Assembly (NCBI GenBank): GCA_032871835.1
Contig: CM065297.1
Span: 67,443,253-67,507,252, forward strand
Direction: 5' to 3'
Source of the DNA: Dipteronia dyeriana
Lineage: Eukaryota > Streptophyta > Magnoliopsida > Sapindales > Sapindaceae
DNA length: 64,000 bases
Below, in pieces: positions 33,450 to 45,428 of the stretch. Under the pieces are notes generated by a model that saw only the letters and a list, made by a program, of their open reading frames with translations, ran no database searches and was not told the origin of the DNA. The number at the start of each line of letters is the position of its first letter. The first letter of the stretch is position 1. Made by a program: the position numbers and the translations under genes.

Positions 33450-35350
33450 TCCTAAGTTTACACTCATTCAAGGCATTGAATGATGGAATTTATGCATAGA
33501 AATCTAACGCATTGCATACAATATACATATTCAAAAACCGATAAGTGTATGTGAACTAGCCAAGGAAAGAATCACTATACCATGAACATGGAAAATCAAG
33601 CTATCAATAAACATTCCCAATCAAGACATATTATGGATCAGATAGGGCTTTCCCATTGGTTGTAATAGGGCCACGGGGTTAGATTTGGTGAACAAAGAAA
33701 AATGGATAAATTTTGAGTTCAAAGATCACCAATCATGCTTACATATACTCACACACCCATACAAAGCTCTATTACACATTGACACTATTGCAACTAGGCA
33801 TTTACAAATATACACATATTGTGTTAAAAATTTGTACTCTACATTATGAGTTCTTAACATTACTTTCAAGGCTCTTTTCTTTTCCTCTTTGCCTTTTTTG
33901 TTTCGTTTTGATTCTCTTTTCATTTCTTTTCTTTTGGCACACTTGCACATTACATATTAAAAATTTAAGCTCATAAGTTCATTTTTTTTTGGCACTTTTA
34001 CAAGTCGAACCATTTCATACACAATTTCATTGTTGCCTATATACATGTTATCTTTACTTAGAGTTTAGACCTTTCAAACCCACAAAATGCAGACACCCTC
34101 ACATGATTGGCAATTTCAAAGGGTAGGCTTGTGTTTGGCTATGGTTATATGGTAACATTTTGGTTCCAAATGAAAGGTACGTGTTTGGCCACGAAATTGG
34201 CTTTGGAGCACACAAAGGGATTAAGGAATGTGTTTAGGCCTTTTAAGTAGTTAAATCACACATTGCCTAAAATCATTTCCATAATTAGTCTATCAAGGGA
34301 ATGAATGCATCCGTCAAGCAATCCACTATATATGCAATGTATGTCCTATGGCATGTGACACTTATGAAGAGAAGAGTGTTTAAAGAATAGAAAGAATTTA
34401 ACACTCAATACGCTTTTTAATGGCTTGTGTTTGTGAACTCACAGGTGTCTACACTATTAGAACAAGACGCAAGAGCACCGAGTCCCCTCAATTCAAGCTC
34501 ATAAAAGATGGGACTATCCCATGACAATGCAAATATAACCATGAGTGACAAAGATTTGCACACAAGCTCACAATGCATGTATAGACTCGTCAAAAGCACA
34601 CGCTCAAGGCATCACACCCAAGCTAGTTAAAGCTTGAAATTTTGGCCAATGTGACAAAATTGAAAATTTTGGACCAAAAATGACAAATAAAAGACTCAAG
34701 ACGACTCAAAAAGGTGCCCAACATTGTCCTCAATGTTGAAAGCTAGAGAGTCCGGCCTAGTGGCGCGCACCTAACTTGACTCAAAATAACCTAGGCACTA
34801 ATCATACACAATCAATGCCCAACAAAATAAAAAGACCCAAAAGGCTCATACATAAAATAAGGCAATTCGATACGGTAATTACATTTAAGCTCAAACCAAC
34901 ATCAAGCATTAACATTTCACAAAATTGAACGGAATAGGATATGATAACCCCCAAACCGATTTTCACTATATGCTCAAACCTATCCAAGTGGGTGTATATG
35001 TACTACCCCCAAACCGAATGGGGCAATATATGAAAATTAAGCACCTATACACTCATATATATATATATCCACAAGAGCCTTCGTCTCATCATTCCATCAA
35101 AATTGGTAAATCAAAAAATTCCTCAATCAACTCAAAAATTTATTCAATATGCACAAATATATTATCCACACATCGAAAGATAAATCAATCAAATCAAATC
35201 AAAATTGTCATAATCTAAAAAGTCTTCCACACACTAATTCCATCATCATTCAATGAAAGCAAGTAAAATCTAAGAGACAAAAATATAGTTCAAAAATATA
35301 GAAGTAAGTATAAGAAAGTAAAACTGAAGTGTGTTGCCTCTTCACAAGAT
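33450..35350 (-). other. Conserved non-coding block of family X internal 1
   Basis: No gene seen. It is shared with 39650-42150 and 56720-60350. Landmarks are a pyrimidine-rich patch near 33870-33920, 'ggcttgtgtttggctatgg' near 34126, 'aggtgtctacactattagaacaag' near 34443, and 'gaccccaaac'-type C-rich stops near 34947 and 35007. Confidence 0.65.
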
Positions 35351-35354
35351 TTTC

Positions 35355-35612
35355 CTATTTAGGCAAGGCTTTAGCCTTTTTTATGAGCGCTCTTGGCCTG
35401 GTTGTCCCTTCCGGACGCACAGGTTGTTGTTGTTTCCTACCAAGAGACAAATAACCTCTTTTGAAGCACAAGCTGGAAAAATCCACTTCCTGAAAAAGCC
35501 ATAGAAAATCTGCACACTCATAAAGCTCATCAGAAAGTTCAGGAAAATAAGATACAAACAATACATGCATTTGCCAACCCCAACTTGCAACACCACTTCT
35601 TATTGACGACAA
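35355..35612 (-). CDS. Small basic-tailed frame, family X (hypothetical)
   Basis: 85 codons, ending 'GTTRPRALIKKAKALPK'. The same tail is visible in unit 3 near 60470-60420 ('GTSKPRVLIKRVG') and, in a decayed frame, in unit 2 near 42310-42260 ('MSKPRV' then a stop). The shared basic motif 'KPRxLIK' across copies with many silent and replacement differences suggests coding. It lies about 60 bp downstream of the coiled-coil gene and could be a second gene or a final exon. Function unknown. Confidence 0.4.
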   Translation of the reverse strand: MSSIRSGVASWGWQMHVLFVSYFPELSDELYECADFLWLFQEVDFSSLCFKRGYLSLGRKQQQPVRPEGTTRPRALIKKAKALPK

Positions 35613-35677
35613 ACTAACTAAACAAAATAAAGAAAATTAATGCATAAAAATAAGATGCACAAAAGAAGTATTCAACA

Positions 35678-37228
35678 TTATGTACTTGTGCTAGGGGTGT
35701 CATCAACTAAATGAGGCTTCACTAAGTTTGGATATTGATTTTTTTTCACAGCCCAAACAAGTTGAGTTGATTTCCCCTTTTTCATGGCATTGCATCTAAC
35801 TTGGCCAACCAAGTATTTCTTACCCAAATTTCTTGATCCTAGGTGGTATCCTCCTATTCCTAGGGTTCTCAACCCACATCTTCGTAACATCACCATAATT
35901 CTCCCTAAATTTACAATTTCCTTACGTGCCTAATCTTGCATATGCATGGCCTAGTGGTCTATTGTTACCAATAGTAGGACAATTGTGGCATACGGCTATA
36001 GGGTTAGGAATGATACCTTTTTGATGGGCCTTTGTTTGAGATGGGATTAGAGGATGCTTCCTTTTCCTTTTAGCCTTCCTCCTCCTTGCTTAGCTAGGAT
36101 TTGGCTTGTTGATCTTGGCACCTGGATTTCCTTGACTCATGGAAATCTTTTCTTCATTTGGAAGTCGAACCACCTCCTTTATTGCCTCAATTTTCTGCTT
36201 AGCTTGTGAAAGTCTTGCAAGGTGGTCAAGTTCCTTCTTCTTCAACATCTCTAAGGCCTTGTCACTTGTTTCAATTTCTGCTTGCATTAACCGTATCCTT
36301 TTGGCAAAGTCCACCTTGATATCCTTTAACTCTTTTAAGGGTGCACTACTTTCGGCTTCAAGGCTTTTCAGTTGCACTTCTACCTACTTGTTCTTATTAG
36401 ACATGTCTTCAATCTTCTTCCGGAGGGTTCCATTTTCCACCTTGACCGATTCAATCTCTAATGCGAACTTCTTGTTTCTTTCTTCAAGTTTATCATCTGT
36501 CACCCTTTTTATTTACAGGCCTCCTCCTTTTTGCTAAGTTCATCTCTTACTTCCTCTAGGGCATCGTCTTTAAGTTTTAGATCTCTCGTCATCTTCATCG
36601 ATAGCCTCACTAGATCATCCAAAGCCTTCAAAATGGATTTCTTGTCCAGTTCAAGTCTCTCAATTTGTTCTTCCAAATCTTTGGACTAGTCAAAGACTGC
36701 TCCATTCTTCTTTTTGAGTGAACTATTTTCTTCTCTTAGTGATTTCACCTCAAGTATGAGCTTTTTGTTTAGCTCTTGGAGATTTTCTATCTTGGACACT
36801 TCTGAGACTTTCTTGCCATCAAGGTCCTTCTTCATGAGTTGCAACTTCTTCTTAAATTCTTCCCTCATTTCCTCTTATTGTTAGGAAGTTTCCTCTATCA
36901 TCTTTCGAAGTGCTTCATTCTTCTTTTTCAAACACTCAATGTTCGACATCAACACTTTAACCATACTAATCAACTCCTTTTTCATCTTTATCATATTGTC
37001 TCGTTCCTCCTCGAGGTTCCTATAATTTTCTTCTTCCCTTGATGGTTATGAGACATTATGGTATCCTTGATAAGGTAATAACATTGGTTGGTAAGGTGAG
37101 AGAGATGGATCATGGGTGTTGTCACAAATAAAGCTTCGTGAGGAATCTATGTGAGTCCTCTAACTTCGGTCATATGGATCCTTAATGAGCTCGTGTATAG
37201 GTCTTGTATTCTGCCTGAAGTAATCCAT
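35678..37228 (-). pseudogene. Family X coiled-coil gene, copy 1, broken
   Basis: Start ATG at 37228 ('MDYFRQN'), about 130 bp from the PBS, which is the gag position. It is a long Lys/Glu/Leu-rich coiled coil with 'NLQELNKKLILEVKSLREEN' (near 36790) and 'EKISMSQG' (near 36140). It ends with 'AVKKNQYPNLVKPHLVDD' (near 35750-35700). The C-terminal motif WV..KK...P..VKP is shared with copies at 42580 and 62915. Several stops and frame changes break it. It lacks the CCHC motif seen in copy 2. Its role is unknown; a gag-like or RNA-binding scaffold is a guess from position. Confidence 0.6.
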
Positions 37229-37354
37229 AAAATGTGAAAATAAGAAAAACAAAAAAAACCAAGAAGTAAAAAGAAACTAAAGAAAAATAAAAACAAATTA
37301 GACTGTTAACTAAGAAAAAGAGATAACTAAGATTTGCCACCTAATTAATGTCTT

Positions 37355-37372
37355 TCCCTGGCAATGACACCA
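37355..37372 (-). promoter_or_regulatory. Primer-binding site of family X unit 1
   Basis: The minus strand reads TGGTGTCATTGCCAGGGA. This is three or four changes from TGGCGCCGTTGCCGGGGA, the PBS typical of Athila-type gypsy elements. It lies three bases from the LTR2 edge. Confidence 0.78.
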
Positions 37373-37375
37373 TTT

Positions 37376-39310
37376 TGATCGAGCTATTGCTGTCGTTATA
37401 AAATGCTCATAAAACAATATTTATAAAAACCACAACAATGCTTAAAATGTTTACAAAACAAGTACAATGGCAAGTCAGGTATCGTCCATAGGGAAAGGGG
37501 AATCGGATGGCTAAAACTAGTTAACTAATGTGAAACTAAAGCTAAGCAAGAAAATGTAAATGTTATTTGGTTTGGTTTTGAAAGGTTAATAATAAAGATG
37601 CAAACTACAATTAAGCTAATTAATCTAAAATGCAATTAGTGTTAATATGCAATGGGTGTTAAATATGATTGTTAAGACTAAGGTATTGATGATCCAACAA
37701 GTGAATTATGGGCATGTATGAACTCTCATGAAATGAATGCACAAAAAACGATTGCAACAAAAATCAGTTGTATTCCCTCATGAGTTTCCAATCTAGATGT
37801 ATAGTATTGGCCACTCATAAGTGATTGTTCATGAATGCACATCTATCAAACTAAGGGACTAATCTCTTTATAAATTCACCAACCTTGATGTATAGTGTTG
37901 TTTCTTAACCTATCACAAGCAATCAAACTAGATATATGGAATTGAAAACCCATTCAAGATTAGATAGAAATTGAGATTATTGAGTCCGGGTCTCATCTGA
38001 GAATGTACTCCTGTTTGACCCTTTCATTCAATTTAGCATATGGAGATTAAATAGATGTATACCCAATCTCCCACACAAGAAAATGAGTTAAAGAAAACCA
38101 AGTAGATGTATACCTAGTCAACTACCCAATTTATTCCCTAAATCAATTAGCTAAGAGAGGAGTGTACAATCAAAGACAAACCAATCAAGGGAAACAATTA
38201 AAACAATGAATGAAACATAATTGATAGATTAAATAGAACAAAAATAGAGAATCCACAAGTGTTTACATCAATTCCCTAGTGGGATGTTTAGCTACTCATG
38301 ACAATTACAATAAAATAACAAAGTGAAAAGAGATAGAGAAGACCCATTGAAGAGAGCTCCTCCTTTCTTGAATATTTAATTCCAATCTCCAAGTGTCCGT
38401 AAGTAGATGATAATGATGAAGAATGGTTAGATTTGGTGGGGAATGATTCCTAAATCTAGATTAGTGAGTTGCGGAAGGAGTTGAAGAGTGAGCTTTCCAT
38501 AAGAAAATGGTGAATATATAGGCTTGGGAAGGTAGGGTATGATCTGGGCATGAAGTGACACATTTTCCCATCTAAAAATGGTTGATTTTCATCCCAAGAG
38601 CTAATCCAGTCAGATTCACAACTCTCAGTGCGCGGGCAAATGCGCTGGTGGTGACCCATGCATCTCTGTGTAGCAATCAGTAAAATGGGCATAACTTTCT
38701 CTATAAGACTCGGAATCACAATCCAAAAAAACAGCTAGAAACTAGACTTTTGGGGCTTTCTGAATATATGTATATGGAAGCATGGATAAATTCGAGGAGA
38801 GAGATATGATCCTCCGAAGTTGGATTACTTGCATGACCTTTTTACAATTTCAGCTCCTTTTGCCTTAAAATCTCACTATTTGCTAATTTCTGCCTCCCCA
38901 AACTTACTTTGAGCTTAAACACCATCGGTAAGGAATATAGCCTTTGCTTTTTTAACTTGCTTTGTGTCTTGCACTAACTATGTTGCCTCTGATCTGCTTT
39001 CGGGTCTTGATATTTGCACGGGTTGTGATCCACGCAGTGACCTGATGCTCTGTTTTCATCTCTCAGGTCTTGGCAAATGTGCGGTTGGTGCGTGGGTTCA
39101 GGACCTATGTAGTGACCTGCATGCTATAGCTTTTCTTCACTGATTTCGGCCCACTTTCACCCGCTTTCGCTCTCTTCATCCTTTCTTCCAAAATGTATCT
39201 AATTGTCTGTAAACATAACAAAGGAGCCATAAGATACGCAAAAACAACTGAAAGTGAGACAAAGGCAATAGAATTGAGGGCCAAAATATATGACAATTTT
39301 GGCACTATCA
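37376..39310 (-). repeat. Family X LTR2, shared by units 1 and 2
   Basis: Starts TGATCGAGCTATTGCTGTCG and ends GGCACTATCA in plus orientation, 1935 bp. It has a PBS of unit 1 on its left and a PPT of unit 2 on its right, so it serves as 5' LTR of one unit and 3' LTR of the next. The right half (38480-39310) diverges more and carries an expanded GC-rich cluster at 38630-39120. Confidence 0.85.
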
Positions 39311-39382
39311 AATACCCCCAAACCAAACCTTTGCTCGTCCTCGAGCAAACCTTAAAACAAAACAAACAGACACAAATGAAAA

Positions 39383-39625
39383 TTACTCGATGTAAAACTC
39401 ACTTAGACTCAAAACAAATAGTTTAATTAGTCGCATGTCCAACCGGTGATGGATGCAAAGATGTGTGATAGAGAGAAGTAAACATATGTAAAGTAATCTA
39501 AAACAACTCAAAGGCACTTGAGGGAAACTCACACTACAATGAATCCCATGCCTAAGAGTGCTCTCATATCGGGAGCTACTCACTCCCTCACCTTGAGCAT
39601 AATTCGCTTTGACTCTATTTATCAC
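39383..39625 (-). other. Small conserved frame, family X copy 2
   Basis: 80 codons matching 33237-33443: 'RVKANYAQGEGVSSSRYEST' and 'SFPQVPLSCFRLLYICLLLS'. See copy 1 for the doubt about coding. Confidence 0.3.
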
Positions 39626-39649
39626 CCAGTTTCACTTTTCTTTTTTCCA

Positions 39650-42400
39650 CTTAGAGTCCTAGGTTCAAACTTATTCGAGGTATGCAAAGATGGAATTTAT
39701 GCAAAGTATTCTAATGCATTGCATACAATTTATATTAAAAACCGGTAATGTTTGTGAACTAGCCTAGGAATGATTCACTATGCCATGAACGCGGAAGATC
39801 AAGCTTCAACAAACATTCCTAATCAAGAAATACTATAGATCAAATAGGGCTTTCCCTTTGGTTTAGATGTGGTAAACAAAGAAATGGGAAAATTTGAGTT
39901 CGAAGATCACAAATCATGCTTACATATACTCACATACCCCATACGAAGCTCAAATACACATTTACACATTTTAGCAAATAGGCATTTACAAATGTACACA
40001 TATTGTGATTCAATATTGTACTATACATTGTGAGTACTTAACATTTATTTCCAAGGCTCTTTTCTTTTTCTCTTTTCTTTGCCTTTTTATTTATTTTGAT
40101 TTTCTCTTCATTTCTTTTCTTTCTGCACACTTGCACATTACATATTTACAATTAAAGCTCGTAAGTGCAAATTTGGCACTTTTAAAAATTGAGTTATTTC
40201 ACACACAATTCATTGTTGCCTACATACACGCTGTCATTACTTAAGAGCTCACACCTTTCAAATACTTCACATAGCACACACACACCCCACATGATTGACA
40301 ACAAAGGTAGGCTTGTGTTTGGCTATGGCTATATGGTTACATTTTGGTTCCAAATGAAAGGTAAGTGTTTGGCCACAAATTTAGATATGAAGCACACATA
40401 AGGGATAAAGGAATGTGTTTAGGCATTTTAAGTAGTTAATTACACACATTATCTAAGATCATTTCCATAATTAGTCTCTTAAAGGAATGAATGCATCCAA
40501 CAAGCAATCCACAATATGTATGAGATGTATGTCCTATGGCATGTGACACTTATGACGAGAAGAGTGTTTAAAGAATAGAAAGAATTTAACACTCAATTAC
40601 GCTTTTTAATGACTTGTGTTTGTGACCTCACAGGTGTCTCCACTACTAGAACAAGGTGCAAGAGCGCCGAGTCCCCTCAAATCAAGCACACAAAATATGG
40701 GACTAGCCCATGACAATGCAAATATAACCCACGAGTGACAGATTTTTTACACAAGCTCAGAATGCATATATAGACTCGCCAAAAGCACACGCTCAAGGCA
40801 TCACATCCAAGCTAGTGAAAGCTCAAAATTTGGCCATTGCGACAAATCGAAAAATAAGTTGGACCAAAACGACTAAAATGACTCAAAACAAAACAGAAAA
40901 ACGACTCAATAAAGGCTTCTACACCCCCCAAACCAAAACCCAACATTGTTATCAATGTTGAAGACAAGAGAGTCCGGCCTAGTGGCATGTACCTAACATG
41001 ACACACAACACACAACACACAAACTGAAATATATTAACAAAAACACTATGCGGAAGAACATCTAAATATGGAGGACAAAATTCCAAAAACTGGTGACTTT
41101 TGAAATCAATCTATATCTGCTCTTTAGTACATATTTACAAAAATACTTAATAAACCTTGCTCAAATGTTCGTACAGAAAACTAAACTTGCAAATGCACAC
41201 ATTTCATTTAGAAAGTATTTAAAAATTCAAACTGTAAAAATGTGTAAACAGACGTCGAAGATAGTTCTCTAGCAGATTTTAAAAACAGGGCATCGCCCAT
41301 GACCTTTGGTCGAAGAAACATTCATAACTTTTGAACCCCTACCCAGAATTTTATGTTCTTTATATCGCGGAATCTCCGATGACAATATCATCGCCAAGGA
41401 GAGAGTATGCAATAAACTTACGACCCGGGTCTTTCATTCAGGCCTTATTAGGGAACCCTGTGGATCAAGAACCGTATTGAAAAATTAAAGAACACATCAT
41501 GGACGAAATAATTTATTTCCTCACCAAAAGGTACAATTTAAATGAAACATTTGGCCATAAAAGATTCAAAACAGGTTACTTTTGCAAAGGTTAAAGAAAA
41601 AAAAAAAGTATCAAATATTAAATCTAGACCCCCAAACCTAATCTGAACATTGTCTTCAATTTTTATATGACATGAGATGCATGGACAATGAATAAACGAA
41701 GCATGGAGGGCAAGAATTCAAAACCAACCAAACCTAGGCACTAAGCACACACAATCAATGCCCAATAAAAATAAAAAAGATTTAAACAAGGCCCAATTTA
41801 AAATAAGGCAATCAAGTGCAATATCGACATTTCAGCACAAACCAACATCAACCAATTCACAAAATTGACAGAATGGGGGCATAACGACCCCCAAACCGAT
41901 TTACACTATAAGCTCAAAATCTGTACAAGGAATATTTAAGTGTGCTGCCCCCAAATCGAATGGGGCAATATATGCAAACTAAGCACCTGTACATTCCTAT
42001 GCAAAATCTTAAAGAGCCTTCGGCTCATCATGCGAAAAATGAAATAATCAATCAATCCATGCAAAAACTTGGAAACCAAAATTGTATAATCTTTCACAAG
42101 TGTTTCCCTTCACCCTATTCACACACAACCAAAATTGATATTCAATGATATTCTCATCGATTCATATGCACAATTTTGTAGACAAAAGTTATATCAAGAG
42201 AAAATGCAAGAGTTTGATATAGAAAGAATAAACCGATGCGAATGCTCAATAGTCTAAAACTTTGAATAGATTCCCGCCCTTTTATGGCACTCTTGGCTTG
42301 CTCATCCCTCCAAGACTTGCAAGTGGCTGGTCTGTGGAATCCAAGAGATGAAGAACCTAGTTGTGAAGTGCAATACTCATTCACAAAGGTTAACATTCAC
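39650..42400 (-). other. Conserved non-coding block of family X internal 2
   Basis: No gene supported. It parallels 33450-35350 with an extra stretch at about 41030-41640 that has no clear partner in unit 1. C-rich 'gacccccaaac'-type sites recur near 40925, 41630 and 41890. Confidence 0.6.
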
Positions 42401-42579
42401 AACATAGATCTCAAATCAAATATACTCTCGAAGGAATATAACTCTCCATAAATCTCCATGTCCACCAAAATTTATTTAACTAAACTAACAAAAGCAACTA
42501 AAAGCAAAACAATAGAATAAAATAACAAAAACAAACATGAAACATAAAATAAACATAAGGAAATTGCATCTAAAAAAGT

Positions 42580-43802
42580 TCAGTGGGATGCTAAGGGTGG
42601 TTTAACCATGTTGGGAAACTCTTTCTTCTTGACTACCCAAGCAAATTTAGGCAATTTTGCTTTCAATTCCTTTTCCATATTCCTCACTTGGCTCATTAAA
42701 TCTTTTCTCACCCATATTCTCTTTATCCTAGGTGGACTCCTTCTATTCCTAGGACTTCTTGATGCATGCTCTCTTATTAAACAAAAATAGTAAATAGGAT
42801 TAATAGTACAGTGACTCCCCTTTGATGTATGACTTTGAGGTCGTTCGAGTTGATCCACTTGTAATGCTTTGACCTCTTGCTCTACCTTGCTCAACTTCGT
42901 GATAAAGTCATGTTCCCTTTCCTTTGCTAATTTGAGAGCTTCATCTTTATTGTTGAGAGCTTCCATGGCTTCATCTAAGGCATTGTCCTTCAGCTTGATC
43001 TCTAATTGCATTTCCTTTGACTGGAGAGCAATTCTTTCTTCAAAATCCCTTGATGCCTTTGTGAAGTCCAAAAACTCTTCTAGTGCTTTACTTTTTGCAG
43101 CCTCAAGTCTCTTGATTTGCTCTTCAAATTCTTTGTTCTTGCTAGAGACTTCACCATTCTTCTCCTTGAGTGTAACATTCTCCACTCTGAGTGTTTGCAC
43201 TTCAAGTATGAGCCTCTTGTTTAGCTCTTGGAGTTTGTCAATCTTTGACACTCCCGAGGCCTCTTTGCCTTCTAACTCCTTCAAGATATACACATTTTTC
43301 TCACGTTGTTCCCTGATGTCTTCTTTTTCTAGGGAAACTTCTACCATCTTCTCTTGTATTTCTTCATTCATTTTCTTCAACAACCCTATTTCCGAAACTG
43401 CTTCTTTGAGGATGTCTAATAACTCTTCGTTCATCTTTATCATCTTATTTCGTTCATCCTCAAGGCGACTTTGTTCGAGCTCATCCAAAGCAAAACAACT
43501 CCTTTGATTGTCTTCATATGATAGAGGTTTCTTAGGGGTGATGTTCTCACTATAAGTCCATGTGGAGTCATGGTAAATGCTCCAATCTCGGTTGTGAGAG
43601 TTGTTGTATGGGTCGTAAATCGGCTCCAGACTGTAGGAATCTCTTATTGTGATCCTCAGTGCTTGACAACAAGGCTTTGATGTTTGAGCTTGATTTCTAC
43701 AAAACTCTGGAAATCTATCTCTTAACCGACAACTCTGTAAGTCATGTCTAACTTCACCACATATTTTGCACTTCACGGTCTCTACTTGCCTAAAAAATCC
43801 AT
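42580..43802 (-). CDS. Family X coiled-coil zinc-knuckle protein, copy 2 (best preserved)
   Basis: The longest open frame of the family: 398 codons open from 43776 down to 42580. An upstream ATG at 43802 ('atggatttttt') matches the start of copy 1 but is one base out of frame. The N-terminus has 'VKCKICGEVRHDLQSC', a CX2CX4HX4C zinc knuckle, then other Cys residues. Residues about 100-300 are an almost unbroken coiled coil ('IDKLQELNKRLILEVQTLRV'). The C-terminus has 'IWVRKDLMSQVRNMEKELKA' and 'FAWVVKKKEFPNMVKPPL', conserved in copies 1 and 3. A T-rich stretch ending 'TTTATTTCAG' precedes the ATG, so a 3' splice site is possible. It occupies the gag position but has no recognised capsid domain. 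Function unknown. Confidence 0.6.
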
Positions 43803-43875
43803 CGAACCTGAAATAAAGAAAAATAAAAATAACAAAAGAAGTAAAAAGATAAAAAAGATAATTGAAAACAAATAA

Positions 43876-43880
43876 GACTC
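43876..43880. other. Target-site duplication GACTC (left)
   Basis: Repeated exactly at 53556-53560. Uninterrupted unit 1 has 'agactgttaac' at this place, which confirms the site. Confidence 0.93.
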
Positions 43881-45414
43881 TGAAATTTCATAGAAAGTGT
43901 GTGTCTATAACCTAGAGAGGGGGTGAATAGGTTTTAATTCGATAGATTACCAATTTTACGAATTAATCAATATTAACAATTATACCCCATTATACTAAAT
44001 GTTCAAATAAAAGACAACAAACATAAAACAATAACAACACATAATATATACGTGGAAACCCTCAAAATGGGAAAAACCACAGGTTGTTTAGAGGGCCGCC
44101 CTTGATCCTCAAAATCCACAATTGAGTAAAAGATTACAACCTAGGTTGACCTCGTGTCTAACCCTCCAGTTACTAACCCTTTCACTCTACCCAACTGGCC
44201 TTAATAGTGATTTTAGATCACAAACCTTGTTCACTTATCACATAGCCACAAGCTTAACCAACAATGAATAGATAATGGCAACCTATGTGAATATGCAAGA
44301 GTATTCTATATGCAAAAATGCTAGGTCAAGACATTCATGCTTATCTAGGATTAATAATGACAATTAAAGCAAATCCTAGATATCAATGTTCTAAATGCAA
44401 AGGCAAGAAGAATTAGCTAGAAGGGTAAAACCGTCCTAAATTCTAGCTATCACAAATTAATACATCTCAACCAACAATCAATACACAAGCATGTCATGAA
44501 AGCAATTAAACATTCAAACAAGCATTTAATATGCAATAAAGACTAAAACCCTAGGCATACATGTCTTTGCAATGAAACTATGAGGTCTAGAGCATGTAGA
44601 CGTTACCTAGTCAAGAAGAATATGATGCTCCATGCTTGAATGATCCTATAATGAAGCTAGATGATCATGAGATGAAGTTGGGTTGAGTAAAGATGAGTGT
44701 TTGGGAGTCCCTCTCTCTCAAGAAAAACTAAGAACACATAAAAATGGCTTCTTGGACTCTTAAGCACAAGAAGAAGATAATAGAATAAATATGTATGGTG
44801 GCCTTCATTAAATGGCATCGTTTTGGGTGAAAAGCAACCAAAATCCGTCAGGACCGATGGTTGTACCCCGATCCAGGTAAGTGTCCAGACCGCGGCACAT
44901 AGAGCTGTGTATCGCTTGGATAACTCTGCACTGTAGGCCGTTGTGCATGTAGTGTGCACAGACCGCGGTCTGGACAACATGCAACGTCTGTGAAACTCCG
45001 CTTGGGTGACCGCGGCGTATGTAACAAGCACAGACCGCGGTAGACACAGTGTGCATCCTCTGGTAAACACCGTTGTGCAGGCCGCAGTGAGGGCACTGCA
45101 CAGAGAGCGGTCTAGACCGCGGAATAGAGGAAAAAAATCCTCTTTTATAAGGTACAAACATACATTCAACACTCAAGCAAGAATTAAGACACACAAGGCA
45201 CACAAGATGGCAAATAAGCATATATGCAAGATAATTAAAATAAAATACATGAGTTTGTGTGCACTAATACCTCTTCAATGAAAGTTAAGCAGGTGATTTT
45301 ACCTTTGATACTTGAGCTTGGTTACGAACAATGAAACCCTAAACTACCCTTACATATAGATCCCCGAATGTGGTTGTCAATGAAATAAGCCAATCAAACA
45401 CCGATGAACTTACA
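43881..45414 (-). repeat. 3' LTR of Sirevirus
   Basis: Starts TGAAATTTCATAGAAAGTG and ends CGATGAACTTACA in plus orientation. It contains 'agagagggggtgaatagg' near 43914 and a palindrome cluster at 44880-45121. Overlapping frames at 44657-45221 are by-products of that GC-rich cluster. Confidence 0.93.
44880..45121. repeat. CCGCGG palindrome cluster in Sirevirus LTR
   Basis: 'gaccgcgg' occurs at about 44888, 44961, 45008 and 45033, with full palindromes CAGACCGCGGTCTG (44959-44972) and GCGGTCTAGACCGC (45107-45120). The cluster is rich in CpG in an otherwise AT-rich LTR. In element sense it is upstream of a TATA-like site near 44790. It is repeated in the other LTR at 52980-53262. Confidence 0.85.
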
Positions 45415-45428
45415 ATCTCCTTTTTTGG
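45415..45428 (-). promoter_or_regulatory. Polypurine tract of Sirevirus
   Basis: The minus strand reads AAAAAAGGAGAT directly before the LTR start TGTAAGTTCATCGG. Confidence 0.75.

Larger units (their letters stand above)
33116..37375 (-). mobile_element. Family X internal region 1
   Basis: A 4.26-kb internal region between LTR1 and LTR2, minus strand. From its 5' end (right) it holds a PBS (37355-37372), a coiled-coil gene remnant (37228-35678), a small second frame (35612-35355), about 2.1 kb of conserved non-coding sequence, and a PPT (33116-33125). No protease, RT, RNase H or integrase motif is visible on either strand, so it is non-autonomous. Confidence 0.75.
39311..43880 (-). mobile_element. 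Family X internal region 2, main part
   Basis: Continues at 53561-53629 after the Sirevirus insertion, 4.64 kb in all. Same layout as internal 1: PPT at the left, conserved non-coding block, small decayed basic-tailed frame near 42250-42400, coiled-coil gene at 42580-43802, short leader and PBS at 53609-53626. No pol motif seen. Confidence 0.75.

Noticed and set aside
33713..33976. Plus-strand frame of 87 codons, Phe/Leu-rich, membrane-like.
   Set aside because: It is made by a pyrimidine-rich tract. The matching tracts in units 2 and 3 do not keep the frame.
42869..43507. Plus-strand frame of 212 codons, very Ser/Leu-rich.
   Set aside because: It is the antisense of the Glu/Lys-rich coiled coil on the minus strand (GAG/AAG read as CTC/CTT), a common shadow.
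44657..45221. Three overlapping minus-strand frames of 82-171 codons, rich in Cys and Arg, in the Sirevirus LTR; similar frames at 52971-53243.
   Set aside because: They coincide with the GC-rich palindrome cluster, which lacks A/T-rich stop codons in all frames. There is no conserved protein between the two LTRs.
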